A stretch of 64,000 nt of DNA from Bacteroidales bacterium (lineage in GTDB: Bacteria > Bacteroidota > Bacteroidia > Bacteroidales > P3), in NCBI GenBank assembly GCA_017429685.1, contig JAFROL010000027.1:1-64000 (forward strand), given 5' to 3'. The notes under the pieces are model-generated. The model was not told the origin of the DNA and made no database searches. It saw only the letters and a list, made by a program, of their open reading frames with translations. The stretch's first letter is position 1. Each line of letters opens with the position of its first letter. Made by a program: the position numbers and the translations under genes. Below, one piece after another: positions 28,444 to 37,375 of this stretch.

Positions 28444-28474
28444 CAAAAATACGAATAATTGTTCAGTATACAAA
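28444..28474 (-). promoter_or_regulatory. Promoter of the MNT-HEPN pair
   Basis: The minus strand reads TTTG (28474-28471), a 19-bp spacer, then TATTTTTG (28451-28444), a near-ideal Bacteroidota promoter. The start site would be about 28437. Confidence 0.7.
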
Positions 28475-28573
28475 ATTTGGATGTCATTTTTTTATTCCTT
28501 TTTACTGTGGAGAAAATTTTGTTGCACTAATTGGCAATAAGTGCGGCGGTATTGCGTTAATTAGCTAATTGTT

Positions 28574-30112
28574 TTGTATTCAATAATTCAAATCGTGGGC
28601 GTTATAGCACGACAGAGTATCAGGGGGGCTTTGGCCAACTATTTGGGAGTGGCGATTGGTTTCGTCACCACTTTCTTTGTGCTTACCGACTGCCTGACGC
28701 AGGAGGAGATCGGCCTAACGCGAGTGATGGTTGATGCGGCGATGCTGTTTTCGGGATTGGCGCAACTGGGCACCAATGCGTCGATAATAAGGTTCTTCCC
28801 CTTTTTCAAGAGCGACGACGGCAAAAACCACGGCATTTTCGGCTGGTCGGTGCTGATCCCATTTGTTGGCTTCACGCTGTTTGCGCTGTTTTTCTTTGTT
28901 TTCAAGCAGGATATCATCGACATCTATTCGCAGAAGTCGCCACTTATAGCCAACTATGCCTACCTGCTTCTGCCGCTGACCTTTTTTGCACTCTATCTCA
29001 CTGTTTTCGAGACCAACGCCAGCGTGCTGCTCCGCATCACGGTGCCGCGCCTTGTCAGGGAGGTAGGCATACGCGTCTTCAACCTGGTGTGCTATCTGCT
29101 TTATGGCAAGGATGTTATATCGCTCGACACGTTTGTGTTGCTGTTCTGCCTAAGCTATGGCGTGGCGATGCTGATAAATTTCTTCTACCTGCTGTCGCTG
29201 GGCAGAATTTCGTTCCGCATCGACTGGAAGTTCATCGACCGCAAGAGGCTGAAAGAGATAGTGCTGTACACGCTGTTTATGACTGCCACGGTGCTGGCTG
29301 GCAACATACCGCTGATCAACTCGCTCTTCCTTGGTGCGCACACGGGGCTTGCGCTGACTGGCGTGTATACAATTGCGTTCTATATTGCCAACATCGTAGA
29401 GGTGCCTTACCGTTCGCTGGGAGCCATATCGCGTCCGCTGGTGTCGCAGGCGGTGCGTGACGACGACTGGCAGGAGGTGAACCGTCTCGGGCAGAAGGTG
29501 TCGCTGCATCAGTTTCTGGTCAGTGCGTTGATTTTCTTCCTGATATGGATTAACCTGCGTCCGCTTTTCGCCGTCATCCCGCACGGTGCCGAATATGTGG
29601 GCGGAATGGGTGTGGTCTTCTTCCTCGGCCTGGCCAAGATTGTCAATTCGTCGCTTTCGATAGGCACCGACATCCTTAATTATTCGCGACTGTACCCATT
29701 CTCGCTGTTTTTCATCGCCCTGCTGACGGCATCGGCCATAGTCCTCAACAACAGGCTGATACCGCTGTGGGGCATCAACGGGTCGGCTTGCGCCACACTG
29801 TTTTCGTACTGTCTTTACTTCATCTGCCTGTTGCTTTTTATCGGTGCCAAACTTCGGGTGTCGCTGTTTTGCCGCAAACACGTTGTTGTGCTTGTTATGA
29901 TGCTGGCACTCTTCGGATTGGACTGGGTTTGGACGCAGCTGCTGACGCCGCTGTTCTCGTCGCTGCCGCCGGTGGCGTCGCTGCTTGCCGATGCCGTTGC
30001 CAGAACGGCGTTTACGCTGACAGTCAGCGCTGTTGTGATACGTCGTCTCCACGTCTCGAGCGATGTGGATGCCTTCTTCGACAAACTCTTCGCTCGCCGA
30101 AAAGCTCATTAA
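28574..30112 (+). CDS. Polysaccharide/lipid flippase of the MOP (Wzx/MurJ-like) superfamily
   Basis: This protein of about 512 residues has some 12-14 membrane segments, beginning with SIRGALANYLGVAIGFVTTFFVL. A motif typical of O-antigen flippases follows (QLGTNASIIRFFPFFK). Such proteins move undecaprenyl-linked saccharides across the inner membrane. The start is uncertain: TTG at 28574 gives MYSIIQ, and GTG at 28595 is an alternative. No glycosyltransferases lie nearby, so it may serve a general envelope pathway rather than a capsule locus. No terminator is seen after it. Confidence 0.8.
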   Translation: MYSIIQIVGVIARQSIRGALANYLGVAIGFVTTFFVLTDCLTQEEIGLTRVMVDAAMLFSGLAQLGTNASIIRFFPFFKSDDGKNHGIFGWSVLIPFVGFTLFALFFFVFKQDIIDIYSQKSPLIANYAYLLLPLTFFALYLTVFETNASVLLRITVPRLVREVGIRVFNLVCYLLYGKDVISLDTFVLLFCLSYGVAMLINFFYLLSLGRISFRIDWKFIDRKRLKEIVLYTLFMTATVLAGNIPLINSLFLGAHTGLALTGVYTIAFYIANIVEVPYRSLGAISRPLVSQAVRDDDWQEVNRLGQKVSLHQFLVSALIFFLIWINLRPLFAVIPHGAEYVGGMGVVFFLGLAKIVNSSLSIGTDILNYSRLYPFSLFFIALLTASAIVLNNRLIPLWGINGSACATLFSYCLYFICLLLFIGAKLRVSLFCRKHVVVLVMMLALFGLDWVWTQLLTPLFSSLPPVASLLADAVARTAFTLTVSAVVIRRLHVSSDVDAFFDKLFARRKAH

Positions 30113-30340
30113 TCCCTTTTGCCACCTAATTTAACGAATTTGTTGATTCATTTCGCTCGCTTACGAGCGAGAGACCAAATGGCGAATAAACACCTGTTTT
30201 ACACGCTATTCGCGCCTCGGTAAAACACAGGCACTCCTTTCTTTTAACTTCTTTTAAGAAAAAATGTTAAAATTTAACATTTTTGGCTGAAATTTTGCCT
30301 GATTTTCGGCCCCTCAACCCCCTGTTTTCCAGGTACTATA

Positions 30341-30431
30341 TTCTTACCAAATTCTACCCAAGTTCTTATCAAGTTCTTACCAAAGACTACATCAGTAGAA
30401 CTTAATAAGGTTTAAATAAGGAATTTATATG
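30341..30431. repeat. 11-bp-periodic intergenic repeat
   Basis: Four tandem 11-bp units follow one another: ttcttaccaaa (30341), ttctacccaag (30352), ttcttatcaag (30363) and ttcttaccaaa (30374). After a 14-nt break come three more A/T-rich 11-mers on the same period (aacttaataag 30399, gtttaaataag 30410, gaatttatatg 30421), partly complementary to the first set. The rest of the 570-bp gap (30113-30682) is AT-rich. It holds a small hairpin near 30155, a 20-bp duplication (aaacattaacgcaaga at 30641 and 30661) and the promoter listed below. Confidence 0.8.
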
Positions 30432-30615
30432 GCTAAAATATTGCAAAACGGAGTGCAGTTTTGGTATCGTTAAAATTAAAACTTTTATAATCAGTGTATT
30501 GCAAATATTAAATTTTGTTTAAAATTCGTTCTGCAATTTTAACATTTCGGTTTTGAATTTAAAGGGAAAAACGGGTGTGAAACTTTTAAGGGAAAAAATG
30601 GGTGCGACACAATAT

Positions 30616-30623
30616 TATTTTTG
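30616..30623 (+). promoter_or_regulatory. -7 box of the gliding-type T9SS protein gene
   Basis: TATTTTTG is a perfect -7 match 59 bp before the ATG at 30683. No convincing TTTG lies at -33. Confidence 0.5.
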
Positions 30624-30682
30624 CACGCGCGTTATCTATAAAACATTAACGCAAGACATCAAACATTAACGCAAGAGTACGT

Positions 30683-33241
30683 ATGTTGCACGGAAAGAGC
30701 CTGATATTCTGGATGTTTGCCGCTGCTTTGTTTGCCAATATGACGGCGATGGGGCAGGAGGAGGACTATTGTCCTGGTTTCAAGAATCCGTTCAGTTTCG
30801 ACGAAGGCAACGCCCTTTTTTATTGGAGCGCTCGGGTCGGAGACCGCACCTACAATTCTAGTAATCAGAATGATACAACTACAGGATCACATATTATGTC
30901 CACTTGCGTCAATAATCCCGACATTATAGGCCACTCCAATATTACATCTTCGATTTACAATTCGGGTCCCGATGCCAATATAACGCAATGTGGACATACT
31001 TTCTTTGATGCCAATGATAGCCGCTTTCAGATTATCACTGCGGCCACCGACGGCATCGACCAGTTTACGGTGGGCCCGGGCAGCACTGGCATTTCGCGTA
31101 TACCGGCTGGCTACCTGACCTCGATTCGTTTGGGTGATATGCGAAGCACCGGCACGGCGATCGATATTGCATACCAGTCCGCATTGAGTGGCAACAACAA
31201 GGGCTCGGAGGCTCTGTTCTACACTATGAAGGTCAGTCCCTATAATTCATTGCTTTTCATCAATTTTGCCATTGTGGCGCGGCGTTTCAGCCATACGGCC
31301 TACGATGCCGGCGAGTTTATGATACGTGTGGTTGCTCAGAACGACGACGGTTCGTGGCCCAACCAGCCCATCAACGACAGTTTGTGGTACAAGGTTTCGG
31401 CTCCGACGTTCGACAACAATCAGATGCCTCCTGGCTGGACTTCGGGCTACGGTGTTTCGGGCACGTGCTCGTATGCTTACAAGCCTTGGACCAAGGTGGC
31501 CATCAACTTGAGCAACTATTTGTACCAAAAGGTCCGTATCGAGATGTACACCAGCGACTGCATCTACAATTTCGACCCGATTTATGCTTATATTTCGGGC
31601 GACTATCAGGCGATGTCCATCAACTCGTCGGGCTGTGTCGATGTCGGTTCCGATGTTATCGACACGCTCCGCGCACCCGAGGGGCTTGATTCGTACCAAT
31701 GGTACGTGACCACGCAGGGCTACGAGGCTGATATATTGAATACCAGCTATATGGAGACTGTCCATTTCCGTCCGGTCGCGGGGGTGGCCAATACCAGCGT
31801 CTATATGCCTACGTTTGCCGATTTTGTTTTGAGTGAAGGCCCTAATCAAGGCAACACTGTTGGCAAGCAAACATTTATGTGTGTGATGACTTCGTCGCTT
31901 GATCCCGTCAAGCCGATCACCTCCAAGGTCTATGTCAACATCAGCAACAACAAGCCGGATATGCACATTGTGTGGGAGGCGGATTGTGACTTGGGGGTGG
32001 AACTGTCCGACTATAGCTTTGTCCACGGCAACAATGCGATCTGCACCGACTCGTCGCGGTGGGTAATATATGCAGATGCGCTTGGCAATACGCCATTGGA
32101 TACCCTTTGGGGACCAAATGTCAGCTACCGTTTTCCCGACGAGGGCGAATACCTTGTGACGCTGCGCGATATGACGTATGGGAATTTTTGCGGCGCAATG
32201 ATTTCGGAGGTGATACGGGCCCACAAGACGCATACGGCGCAGCTTGGAATCGAAAGCCGCACGGTGTGCGAGGGTTTGCCTGCCGTGGTTTGGTGCGACA
32301 ATGACTGTTACCTGAACAAGCAGTGGCAGATAGGTGAGTTTACCATTGGCGATGTCGACACGTTTGCCTGGGTTCCTGTGGTAGGCACTATTCCGGTGAC
32401 GCTTACGATTTCCGATTCTGGCGAATGTCCGGCCAGCGTTACCGACACCGTGAGGTGCTACAGTTATGTCGATGTGGGCATCGTCACAGCCGACTCTAGC
32501 ATCTGTCTGGGCGACAGTGTTGTTCTGGATGCCGAAGGCCTCGACGAGCCAAGATGGACTTCGATACCCCCCGATCCCACGCTCGACAATTGGCAAGGGC
32601 AGGACAGCGCGGTGGTGTCTCCGCAGGTCACCACCACCTACAATGTCGAGCCATCTGATGATATGCCTTGTGTCCGGAATGTTTCGGGAATTACTGTGAA
32701 GGTTTTTCCTTACCCTGTGCTGAACGTCGAAGCCAAGCCGACGTATGTGGATGTGTTCGACCCTACCGTGGATTTCATCGACAGGTCTGAAAACAGCAGC
32801 GAAAGTTTGTGGATATTCTCGGACGGCACCCAGTCGACAAAACCGCATATACAACACACTTTCATCGTTGAAGGCCGGGACAGTGTGGGTGTTTCCCTCC
32901 ACACTTGCAACCAGATGCAGTGCTGTGCTGACACATCGATGATGCTGGCGGTCAAGACAACTGCGGTTTGGTTCCCCAATGCCTTCACTCCTGGTGCTGA
33001 CATCAACAACACTTTTGGTGTGCTGTCGGCTGCCAATATCGTTTATTTTGAGATGTTTATCTATAACAGGCAAGGTAATTTGGTTTTTCACTCGACCGAC
33101 GCAAGCCAAACTTGGAATGGGTTAAACAGCAGCGGCACAGAATGTATGATGGGCACTTATGTATACTATTACCGCTACTCGTTGGACGTGAATCCAAAGA
33201 ATGTCTATGACGGACGAGGTACGGTAACGTTGATTAGATAA
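30683..33241 (+). CDS. Secreted protein with PKD-like region and gliding-type (type B) T9SS C-terminal domain
   Basis: This 852-residue protein has an N-terminal signal peptide (IFWMFAAALFANMTAMG). Middle beta-sandwich repeats include a PKD-like region (VFPYPVLNVEAKPTYVDVFDP then FIDRSENSSESLWIFSDG). The final about 90 residues (AVWFPNAFTPGADINNTF...FEMFIYNRQGNLVF...GTYVYYYRY) are the CHU_C/gliding-motility C-terminal type, a T9SS type B sorting signal. It should be exported across the outer membrane by T9SS (known route) and either released or surface-bound. No enzymatic domain is seen, so adhesion is a guess. Confidence 0.88.
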   Translation: MLHGKSLIFWMFAAALFANMTAMGQEEDYCPGFKNPFSFDEGNALFYWSARVGDRTYNSSNQNDTTTGSHIMSTCVNNPDIIGHSNITSSIYNSGPDANITQCGHTFFDANDSRFQIITAATDGIDQFTVGPGSTGISRIPAGYLTSIRLGDMRSTGTAIDIAYQSALSGNNKGSEALFYTMKVSPYNSLLFINFAIVARRFSHTAYDAGEFMIRVVAQNDDGSWPNQPINDSLWYKVSAPTFDNNQMPPGWTSGYGVSGTCSYAYKPWTKVAINLSNYLYQKVRIEMYTSDCIYNFDPIYAYISGDYQAMSINSSGCVDVGSDVIDTLRAPEGLDSYQWYVTTQGYEADILNTSYMETVHFRPVAGVANTSVYMPTFADFVLSEGPNQGNTVGKQTFMCVMTSSLDPVKPITSKVYVNISNNKPDMHIVWEADCDLGVELSDYSFVHGNNAICTDSSRWVIYADALGNTPLDTLWGPNVSYRFPDEGEYLVTLRDMTYGNFCGAMISEVIRAHKTHTAQLGIESRTVCEGLPAVVWCDNDCYLNKQWQIGEFTIGDVDTFAWVPVVGTIPVTLTISDSGECPASVTDTVRCYSYVDVGIVTADSSICLGDSVVLDAEGLDEPRWTSIPPDPTLDNWQGQDSAVVSPQVTTTYNVEPSDDMPCVRNVSGITVKVFPYPVLNVEAKPTYVDVFDPTVDFIDRSENSSESLWIFSDGTQSTKPHIQHTFIVEGRDSVGVSLHTCNQMQCCADTSMMLAVKTTAVWFPNAFTPGADINNTFGVLSAANIVYFEMFIYNRQGNLVFHSTDASQTWNGLNSSGTECMMGTYVYYYRYSLDVNPKNVYDGRGTVTLIR

Positions 33242-33272
33242 CAATAAAATATTGACAATTAAATAATAAATA

Positions 33273-34343
33273 ATGATAGATAAATTAGAGGCAATATATT
33301 CGCGCTATTGTGAGATTGAGCAGCAGATGAACGACCCTGCTGTGACGTCGGATATGAAGCGCTATGTCAAGCTCAGCAAGGACTACAAGGACCTGCAGCC
33401 CGTGGTCAAAGCCTACCACGAATACAAGGCGCTACTCAACACCATCGCCGAATGCAAGGAACTGCTGGAGAGCGAGAAGGACCCCGAGTTGCGCGAGATG
33501 GCCAAGGAAGAGCTTGCTGCTTGCCAGGAGCGTCGCGAGCCTATGGAGGACGACATCCGTCTGCTACTGATTCCGGCCGACCCTACCGATTCAAAGAATG
33601 CCGTTGTCGAGATACGCGGCGGCACGGGCGGCGACGAGGCCTGCATCTTTGCCGGCGACCTGTTCCGTATGTACAGCCGCTATTGCGAGAAAAAGCACTG
33701 GAAGGTGGAGGTCACCGACTTCAACGAAGGTACGTCGGGCGGATACAAGGACATCACTTTCACGGTGACTGGCGACGGCGTCTATGGGCTGCTGAAATAC
33801 GAGAGCGGTGTGCACCGTGTGCAACGTGTGCCAGCCACCGAAACACAGGGCCGCATCCATACCAGTGCCGCAGGTGTGGTGGTTCTGCCTGAGGCCGAGG
33901 AGTTCGATGTGGAGTTGAATATGAACGACGTCCGTGTCGACACCTTCTGTGCCAGCGGTCCTGGAGGACAGTGCGTCAACACCACCTATTCGGCAGTGCG
34001 CCTGACGCATATCCCCACGGGCATTGTGGTGTCGATGCAGGACCAGAAGTCGCAGATCAAGAACAAGGAGAAGGCCATCAGCATTCTGCGCACCCGCCTT
34101 TACGAGCGCGAGTACAACAAGTATATGGAAGAGCTGTCGTCGAAGCGCAAGACGATGGTGGCGACTGGCGACCGCAGCGAGAAGGTGCGCACTTACAACT
34201 ACCCGCAGAGCCGCGTGACGGACCACCGCATCGGCTGGTCGATGCACAACCTGCCGGCGTTTATGGATGGCGACATCGAGGAGTGTATCGAAGCCTTGCA
34301 GCTGGCCGAAAACGCCGAGAAGCTGAAGGCTTCGGTGGGGTGA
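33273..34343 (+). CDS. prfA: Peptide chain release factor 1
   Basis: This 356-residue RF1 terminates translation at UAA and UAG. The anticodon-like tripeptide PAT sits in HRVQRVPATETQGRIH near residue 188, where RF2 would carry SPF. The peptidyl-hydrolysis motif GGQ lies in SGPGGQCVNTT near 230, where PrmC normally methylates the Gln. Length and domain order are standard. It follows the T9SS gene after 31 bp. Confidence 0.97.
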   Translation: MIDKLEAIYSRYCEIEQQMNDPAVTSDMKRYVKLSKDYKDLQPVVKAYHEYKALLNTIAECKELLESEKDPELREMAKEELAACQERREPMEDDIRLLLIPADPTDSKNAVVEIRGGTGGDEACIFAGDLFRMYSRYCEKKHWKVEVTDFNEGTSGGYKDITFTVTGDGVYGLLKYESGVHRVQRVPATETQGRIHTSAAGVVVLPEAEEFDVELNMNDVRVDTFCASGPGGQCVNTTYSAVRLTHIPTGIVVSMQDQKSQIKNKEKAISILRTRLYEREYNKYMEELSSKRKTMVATGDRSEKVRTYNYPQSRVTDHRIGWSMHNLPAFMDGDIEECIEALQLAENAEKLKASVG

Positions 34344-34367
34344 CCGGAAAAATAAAATACAACCGTT

Positions 34368-34793
34368 ATGAAAATAAAGTATCTGAAATTCAAGAACTGG
34401 CTGATTATTTCTCTGGCAGGCTTGTTGGGTATCAATCTGTCCTGTGTCGGGCGTGAGGAATATGGAACTCCCGAGGCCGAGTTCAATGTCAAAGGAAAGG
34501 TGTCGGATTCTGAGGGCAATCCTATTTCTGGTATAAAGGTCGAAATGGGCTGGACTGCAGGCACGACTGACACCGATGGCAAATACAGCCTGAAGACAGT
34601 AGACTTCCCGGCAATGCCTAAAAACTACACTGTCTCTTTTCACGACATCGACAGCATTGAGAACGGCCTTTTTGCAGACGATTCAGTAGGCGTTGTGTTT
34701 GAACGGTCCGACCTCAGTGGTGGCGACGGCCACTGGTATGAAGGCTCCGCCACCAAGACCGTCGACATCACGCTGCAGCGTTTGGAAGACTGA
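34368..34793 (+). CDS. Radical SAM-associated-type putative lipoprotein
   Basis: This 141-residue protein has a lipoprotein signal ending LLGINLSC, with Cys28 as the acylation site. The segment EEYGTPEAEFNVKGKV and a carboxypeptidase-regulatory-like beta sandwich (VSDSEGNPISGIKVEMGWT...TDTDGKYSLKT) match a Bacteroidota family annotated as radical SAM-associated lipoproteins. No radical SAM gene is in view, so this copy is an orphan. It lies 24 bp downstream of prfA and may be co-transcribed. Function unknown. Confidence 0.7.
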   Translation: MKIKYLKFKNWLIISLAGLLGINLSCVGREEYGTPEAEFNVKGKVSDSEGNPISGIKVEMGWTAGTTDTDGKYSLKTVDFPAMPKNYTVSFHDIDSIENGLFADDSVGVVFERSDLSGGDGHWYEGSATKTVDITLQRLED

Positions 34794-34833
34794 CGTGTAT
34801 ACTTAACTGCGCGGTTTTTGGTTCACCTTGTTG

Positions 34834-35604
34834 CTAATCGTAATAGGTGATTTTGCGCACTACCAGTAGGGTGCGGTCGCTATACTTTTTTGTCCAGTTG
34901 CCGTGGCTGTCGTACTTGTACTTGTATCGCGATGTTGAAACCTGGCCGTTGTTGTAGTACTTGTTGCCCTTGGGGTCGATTGTGACGGTCTCGACGTCGC
35001 CGTGCTTGTTGTAGGTGTATGTGACGACGCGATTATTTTCATTGGTTTCTTTCACCAGGCGGCCCAGGTCGTCGTATTCGTAGTGATCGCCCCAGTGTTT
35101 GCTGCCAATACCTTTTATGCGGCCGTCGTCGTACCATTCGTACCAAGGTTCGTTCCACCGGCTGTCGTAATTGCCTTCGGTTTTTACGGGGAAACCACGG
35201 CTGTCATAGACTATAAAGGCGGTGTCCGGGTGCCCTGTCTTGGATATCACGCTGACCAGCCGGCCATCGGCATCGTAGCAAAAAAACTCTGACGAGGCGC
35301 AGTCGCCATCGTATACAATAGAGTCGAGGTGGGTGCTCCAATGGTAGCTGATATGACATAGCCCATCGACATTGTTAATGTATTTGGTAAGCAGACGCCC
35401 CTCGCTGGAATAGGTGCAGAAGTAATAGTCGGTGTCCTGCAGCTCTTCCTCGTCGCGCATCTCGATATATCGGTACTGCACTTCCTTCACCTTGCCTTTG
35501 TATTGCGAGGCGTCGACCTTTGGCATAAACCACGGCATCTCCTGTGCGGCGGCCGTCAGGACCGCCGCAACCAGAAACGCCAATGTCAAAACAGTCTTTT
35601 TCAT
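34834..35604 (-). CDS. Exported RHS/YD-repeat-like protein
   Basis: This 256-residue protein has a signal peptide (KKTVLTLAFLVAAVLTAAAQ). After it come beta-hairpin repeats of the YD/RHS style: YDADGRLVSVISK, YDSRGFPVKTEGN, YDDLGRLVKETNENNRVVTYTYNKHGDVETV and KYDSHGNWTKK. This is typical of small Bacteroidota periplasmic or outer-membrane proteins of unknown role rather than polymorphic toxins, which are much larger. No partner gene is obvious. It converges with the lipoprotein gene upstream. Confidence 0.7.
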   Translation of the reverse strand: MKKTVLTLAFLVAAVLTAAAQEMPWFMPKVDASQYKGKVKEVQYRYIEMRDEEELQDTDYYFCTYSSEGRLLTKYINNVDGLCHISYHWSTHLDSIVYDGDCASSEFFCYDADGRLVSVISKTGHPDTAFIVYDSRGFPVKTEGNYDSRWNEPWYEWYDDGRIKGIGSKHWGDHYEYDDLGRLVKETNENNRVVTYTYNKHGDVETVTIDPKGNKYYNNGQVSTSRYKYKYDSHGNWTKKYSDRTLLVVRKITYYD

Positions 35605-35708
35605 AAGGTGTTTTATTTCTAAAAAAGTAACGTTGCCACACTGTGCTTTATTGTCTTCGGAATCAAAGTTTCCGGCGCTGGCGAGTGACGGACGCAGTGA
35701 GATGGTTT

Positions 35709-36110
35709 TTACTCTTTGGTCAGGGTGAACGTTTCGCCTTTGAGGTTGAGCGTCATTGTTGTGCCGCTGATGCCGAAAGTGGTTTCAAAGGTGTTGAACG
35801 AGGAGAAATCGACGTATAGCCTCATTGTGCCTTTGCCTGCCGAGTAGGTGTAGCTACCGTCGTAGAGGTCCTGCGTCATCAGTCCGTCGACCATATAGGT
35901 CTTGTTGACGTGCACCTGCTTCCATTCCTCGAAGTGGACATAGACATACACATCGTCGTCTTCGTTCGAATACGACCAGTGTGTGTTCTCCAACTGCTTG
36001 GCGTCGTCGGGGGCAATGTTTTCCTCTTCTTTTTCGCCACAGGCGCCGAAGGTGACTACTGTCGCCGCCATAAAAAGCAGCATTGCAATTTTTTTGATTT
36101 TCTGTACCAT
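35709..36110 (-). CDS. Small lipoprotein of unknown function
   Basis: This 133-residue protein begins MVQKIKKIAMLLFMAATVVTF and has a lipobox ending FGAC (Cys near 24). A lipocalin-like or META-like small beta-barrel pattern follows (LENTHWSYSNEDDDVYVYVHF...GSYTYSAGKGTMRLYV...MTLNLKGETFTLTKE). The frame is open much further upstream, but the lipoprotein signal fixes the start at 36110. Function cannot be assigned. Confidence 0.75.
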   Translation of the reverse strand: MVQKIKKIAMLLFMAATVVTFGACGEKEEENIAPDDAKQLENTHWSYSNEDDDVYVYVHFEEWKQVHVNKTYMVDGLMTQDLYDGSYTYSAGKGTMRLYVDFSSFNTFETTFGISGTTMTLNLKGETFTLTKE

Positions 36111-36403
36111 TGTTTTTGTTTTTTTGGTTTCGCAGACTTTTGACCATCTTTTAAGTTGAGAGTTGAACTTTCCACTTGCTTTTCGTCGCCCAATGGATGA
36201 GTCTGCAATAACCGTTGTGCGGCGAAAGGGAGTCGGCCGATTGGTCCACTCATTGATATGAGTAGCAAAAAAACAAAAATTTTTACAGCTGGCAGGAATT
36301 TTTTTTGATTCGTGACGCAATGTTGCTGTCCCACAGCTATGTGCTGTGAAAGCTATGTACGAATGTCGTTTGCGGATGTGGTCGATAAGCTTACGGATAC
36401 TAT
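36111..36403. other. Intergenic stretch without recognised features
   Basis: Only AT-rich sequence and a minor hairpin (cacagc/gctgtg near 36334-36350) are seen. It presumably holds the promoter of the lipoprotein gene, but no good -7 box was found. Confidence 0.5.
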
Positions 36404-36437
36404 AAAAGGGTGCCAACCCAAGACCGGCACCCTTTTT
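36404..36437 (-). terminator. Terminator of the flavoprotein gene
   Basis: An 11-bp stem aaaagggtgcc/ggcaccctttt with an 11-nt loop gives, on the minus strand, a hairpin followed by T-rich sequence, 23 bp past the stop at 36460. Confidence 0.75.
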
Positions 36438-36459
36438 GCAAACTTGCCTGTTGTTGCGT

Positions 36460-36996
36460 TCATACGCTTTCGCCCAGTCTGTAGGCCTCCTGCAGCTTGG
36501 CGTTGCCGGCAATCTCGTTGGGGCCGCCCACGCCGCCGCAGAAAAGGTGACCTTTGAGGGCCGACTTGCCGAAGCAGTCTATCCAGCCCTGCAGGCCGCT
36601 CTCGGCACGCGCGGGGACCTTGGCGTCGTCCTCGGCGGCGGTGGTCAGCAGGTAGACGTCGCGGAAGCGGTAGTCCTTGGGGAACATAGCGTTCATACGG
36701 TCGATGAGGGTCTTCATCTGACCGCTCATCTCGTAGTAGTAGATGGGCGTGGCCCAGCAGACCACGTCGGCATTGAGCACGCTTTCCATAATGGCCGGCA
36801 CATCGTCCTTGAAAATGCAGGCACCCGTCTGTTGGCACGACAGGCAGCCGACGCAGAAACGGATATCCTTGCCGCGCAGCGTGACGAGTTCCACCTGGTG
36901 TCCGGCGGCTTCGGCGCCTTTGGCAAACTGCTCCGCCAGGGCCTGGCTGTTCGAGCCGGCGCGGAGACTGGTTGATAATACAATAACTTTTTTCAT
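36460..36996 (-). CDS. Flavodoxin-family NAD(P)H-dependent FMN oxidoreductase
   Basis: This 178-residue protein has the flavodoxin fold: N-terminal FMN-phosphate loop STSLRAGSNSQALAEQF, then FCVGCLSCQQTGACIFKDD and the FMN-site segment WATPIYYYEMSGQMKTLIDR. The CxxCxxxxxC cluster around residue 49 recalls iron-sulfur flavoproteins, though binding of a cluster is not proven. The likely role is two-electron reduction of quinones or similar compounds. It is monocistronic, with its own terminator. Confidence 0.85.
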   Translation of the reverse strand: MKKVIVLSTSLRAGSNSQALAEQFAKGAEAAGHQVELVTLRGKDIRFCVGCLSCQQTGACIFKDDVPAIMESVLNADVVCWATPIYYYEMSGQMKTLIDRMNAMFPKDYRFRDVYLLTTAAEDDAKVPARAESGLQGWIDCFGKSALKGHLFCGGVGGPNEIAGNAKLQEAYRLGESV

Positions 36997-37183
36997 ATTA
37001 TTATTTGTGAAGAAACTTATTCATATACGGATTACGGATTGAAGTGCAAAAAAAGCGGATTCGCCTTCAGTGCCGCCGTGTGTCCTGCAAATAATTTGCC
37101 TACGGCCCTGCCCTTTTTTCAAGGAGTGGAATCGTAGGCATTTGCTTTGCGTCCTGTGCGCCGCACCTGCTCTGCCGTTTCAA

Positions 37184-37282
37184 CGTTCGTTCTGCGTTCG
37201 TTCTTCGTTATTTCTTCGATTGCTAATCGAAGAAATAACGAAGAAGTAACGATGATGTAACGAAGAAGTAACGGCGAAATGG
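37184..37282. repeat. 11-bp-periodic palindromic repeat
   Basis: CG marks the start of nine successive 11-bp units at 37184, 37195, 37206, 37217, 37228, 37239, 37250, 37261 and 37272 (for example cgttcgttctt, cgaagaagtaa). The centre is a perfect inverted repeat with 21-nt arms and a 3-nt loop (37201-37245). The surrounding gap (36997-37375) shows no gene. Confidence 0.9.
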
Positions 37283-37375
37283 CCGTGCGGGTGGCTCGCT
37301 GTGGATGGCCGATTCGGGATGCACAATAAAGGCATTCTCAGTCGCGCGATGGGGGACCGTACAGATGGGGTCTGT

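Noticed and set aside
35709-36512. 267-codon version of the lipoprotein ORF
   Set aside because: The first 134 codons resemble no leader; a proper lipoprotein signal starts at 36110.
37201-37245. Rho-independent terminator for a neighbouring gene
   Set aside because: The hairpin lacks a T-run on either strand and is part of a longer 11-bp periodic array.
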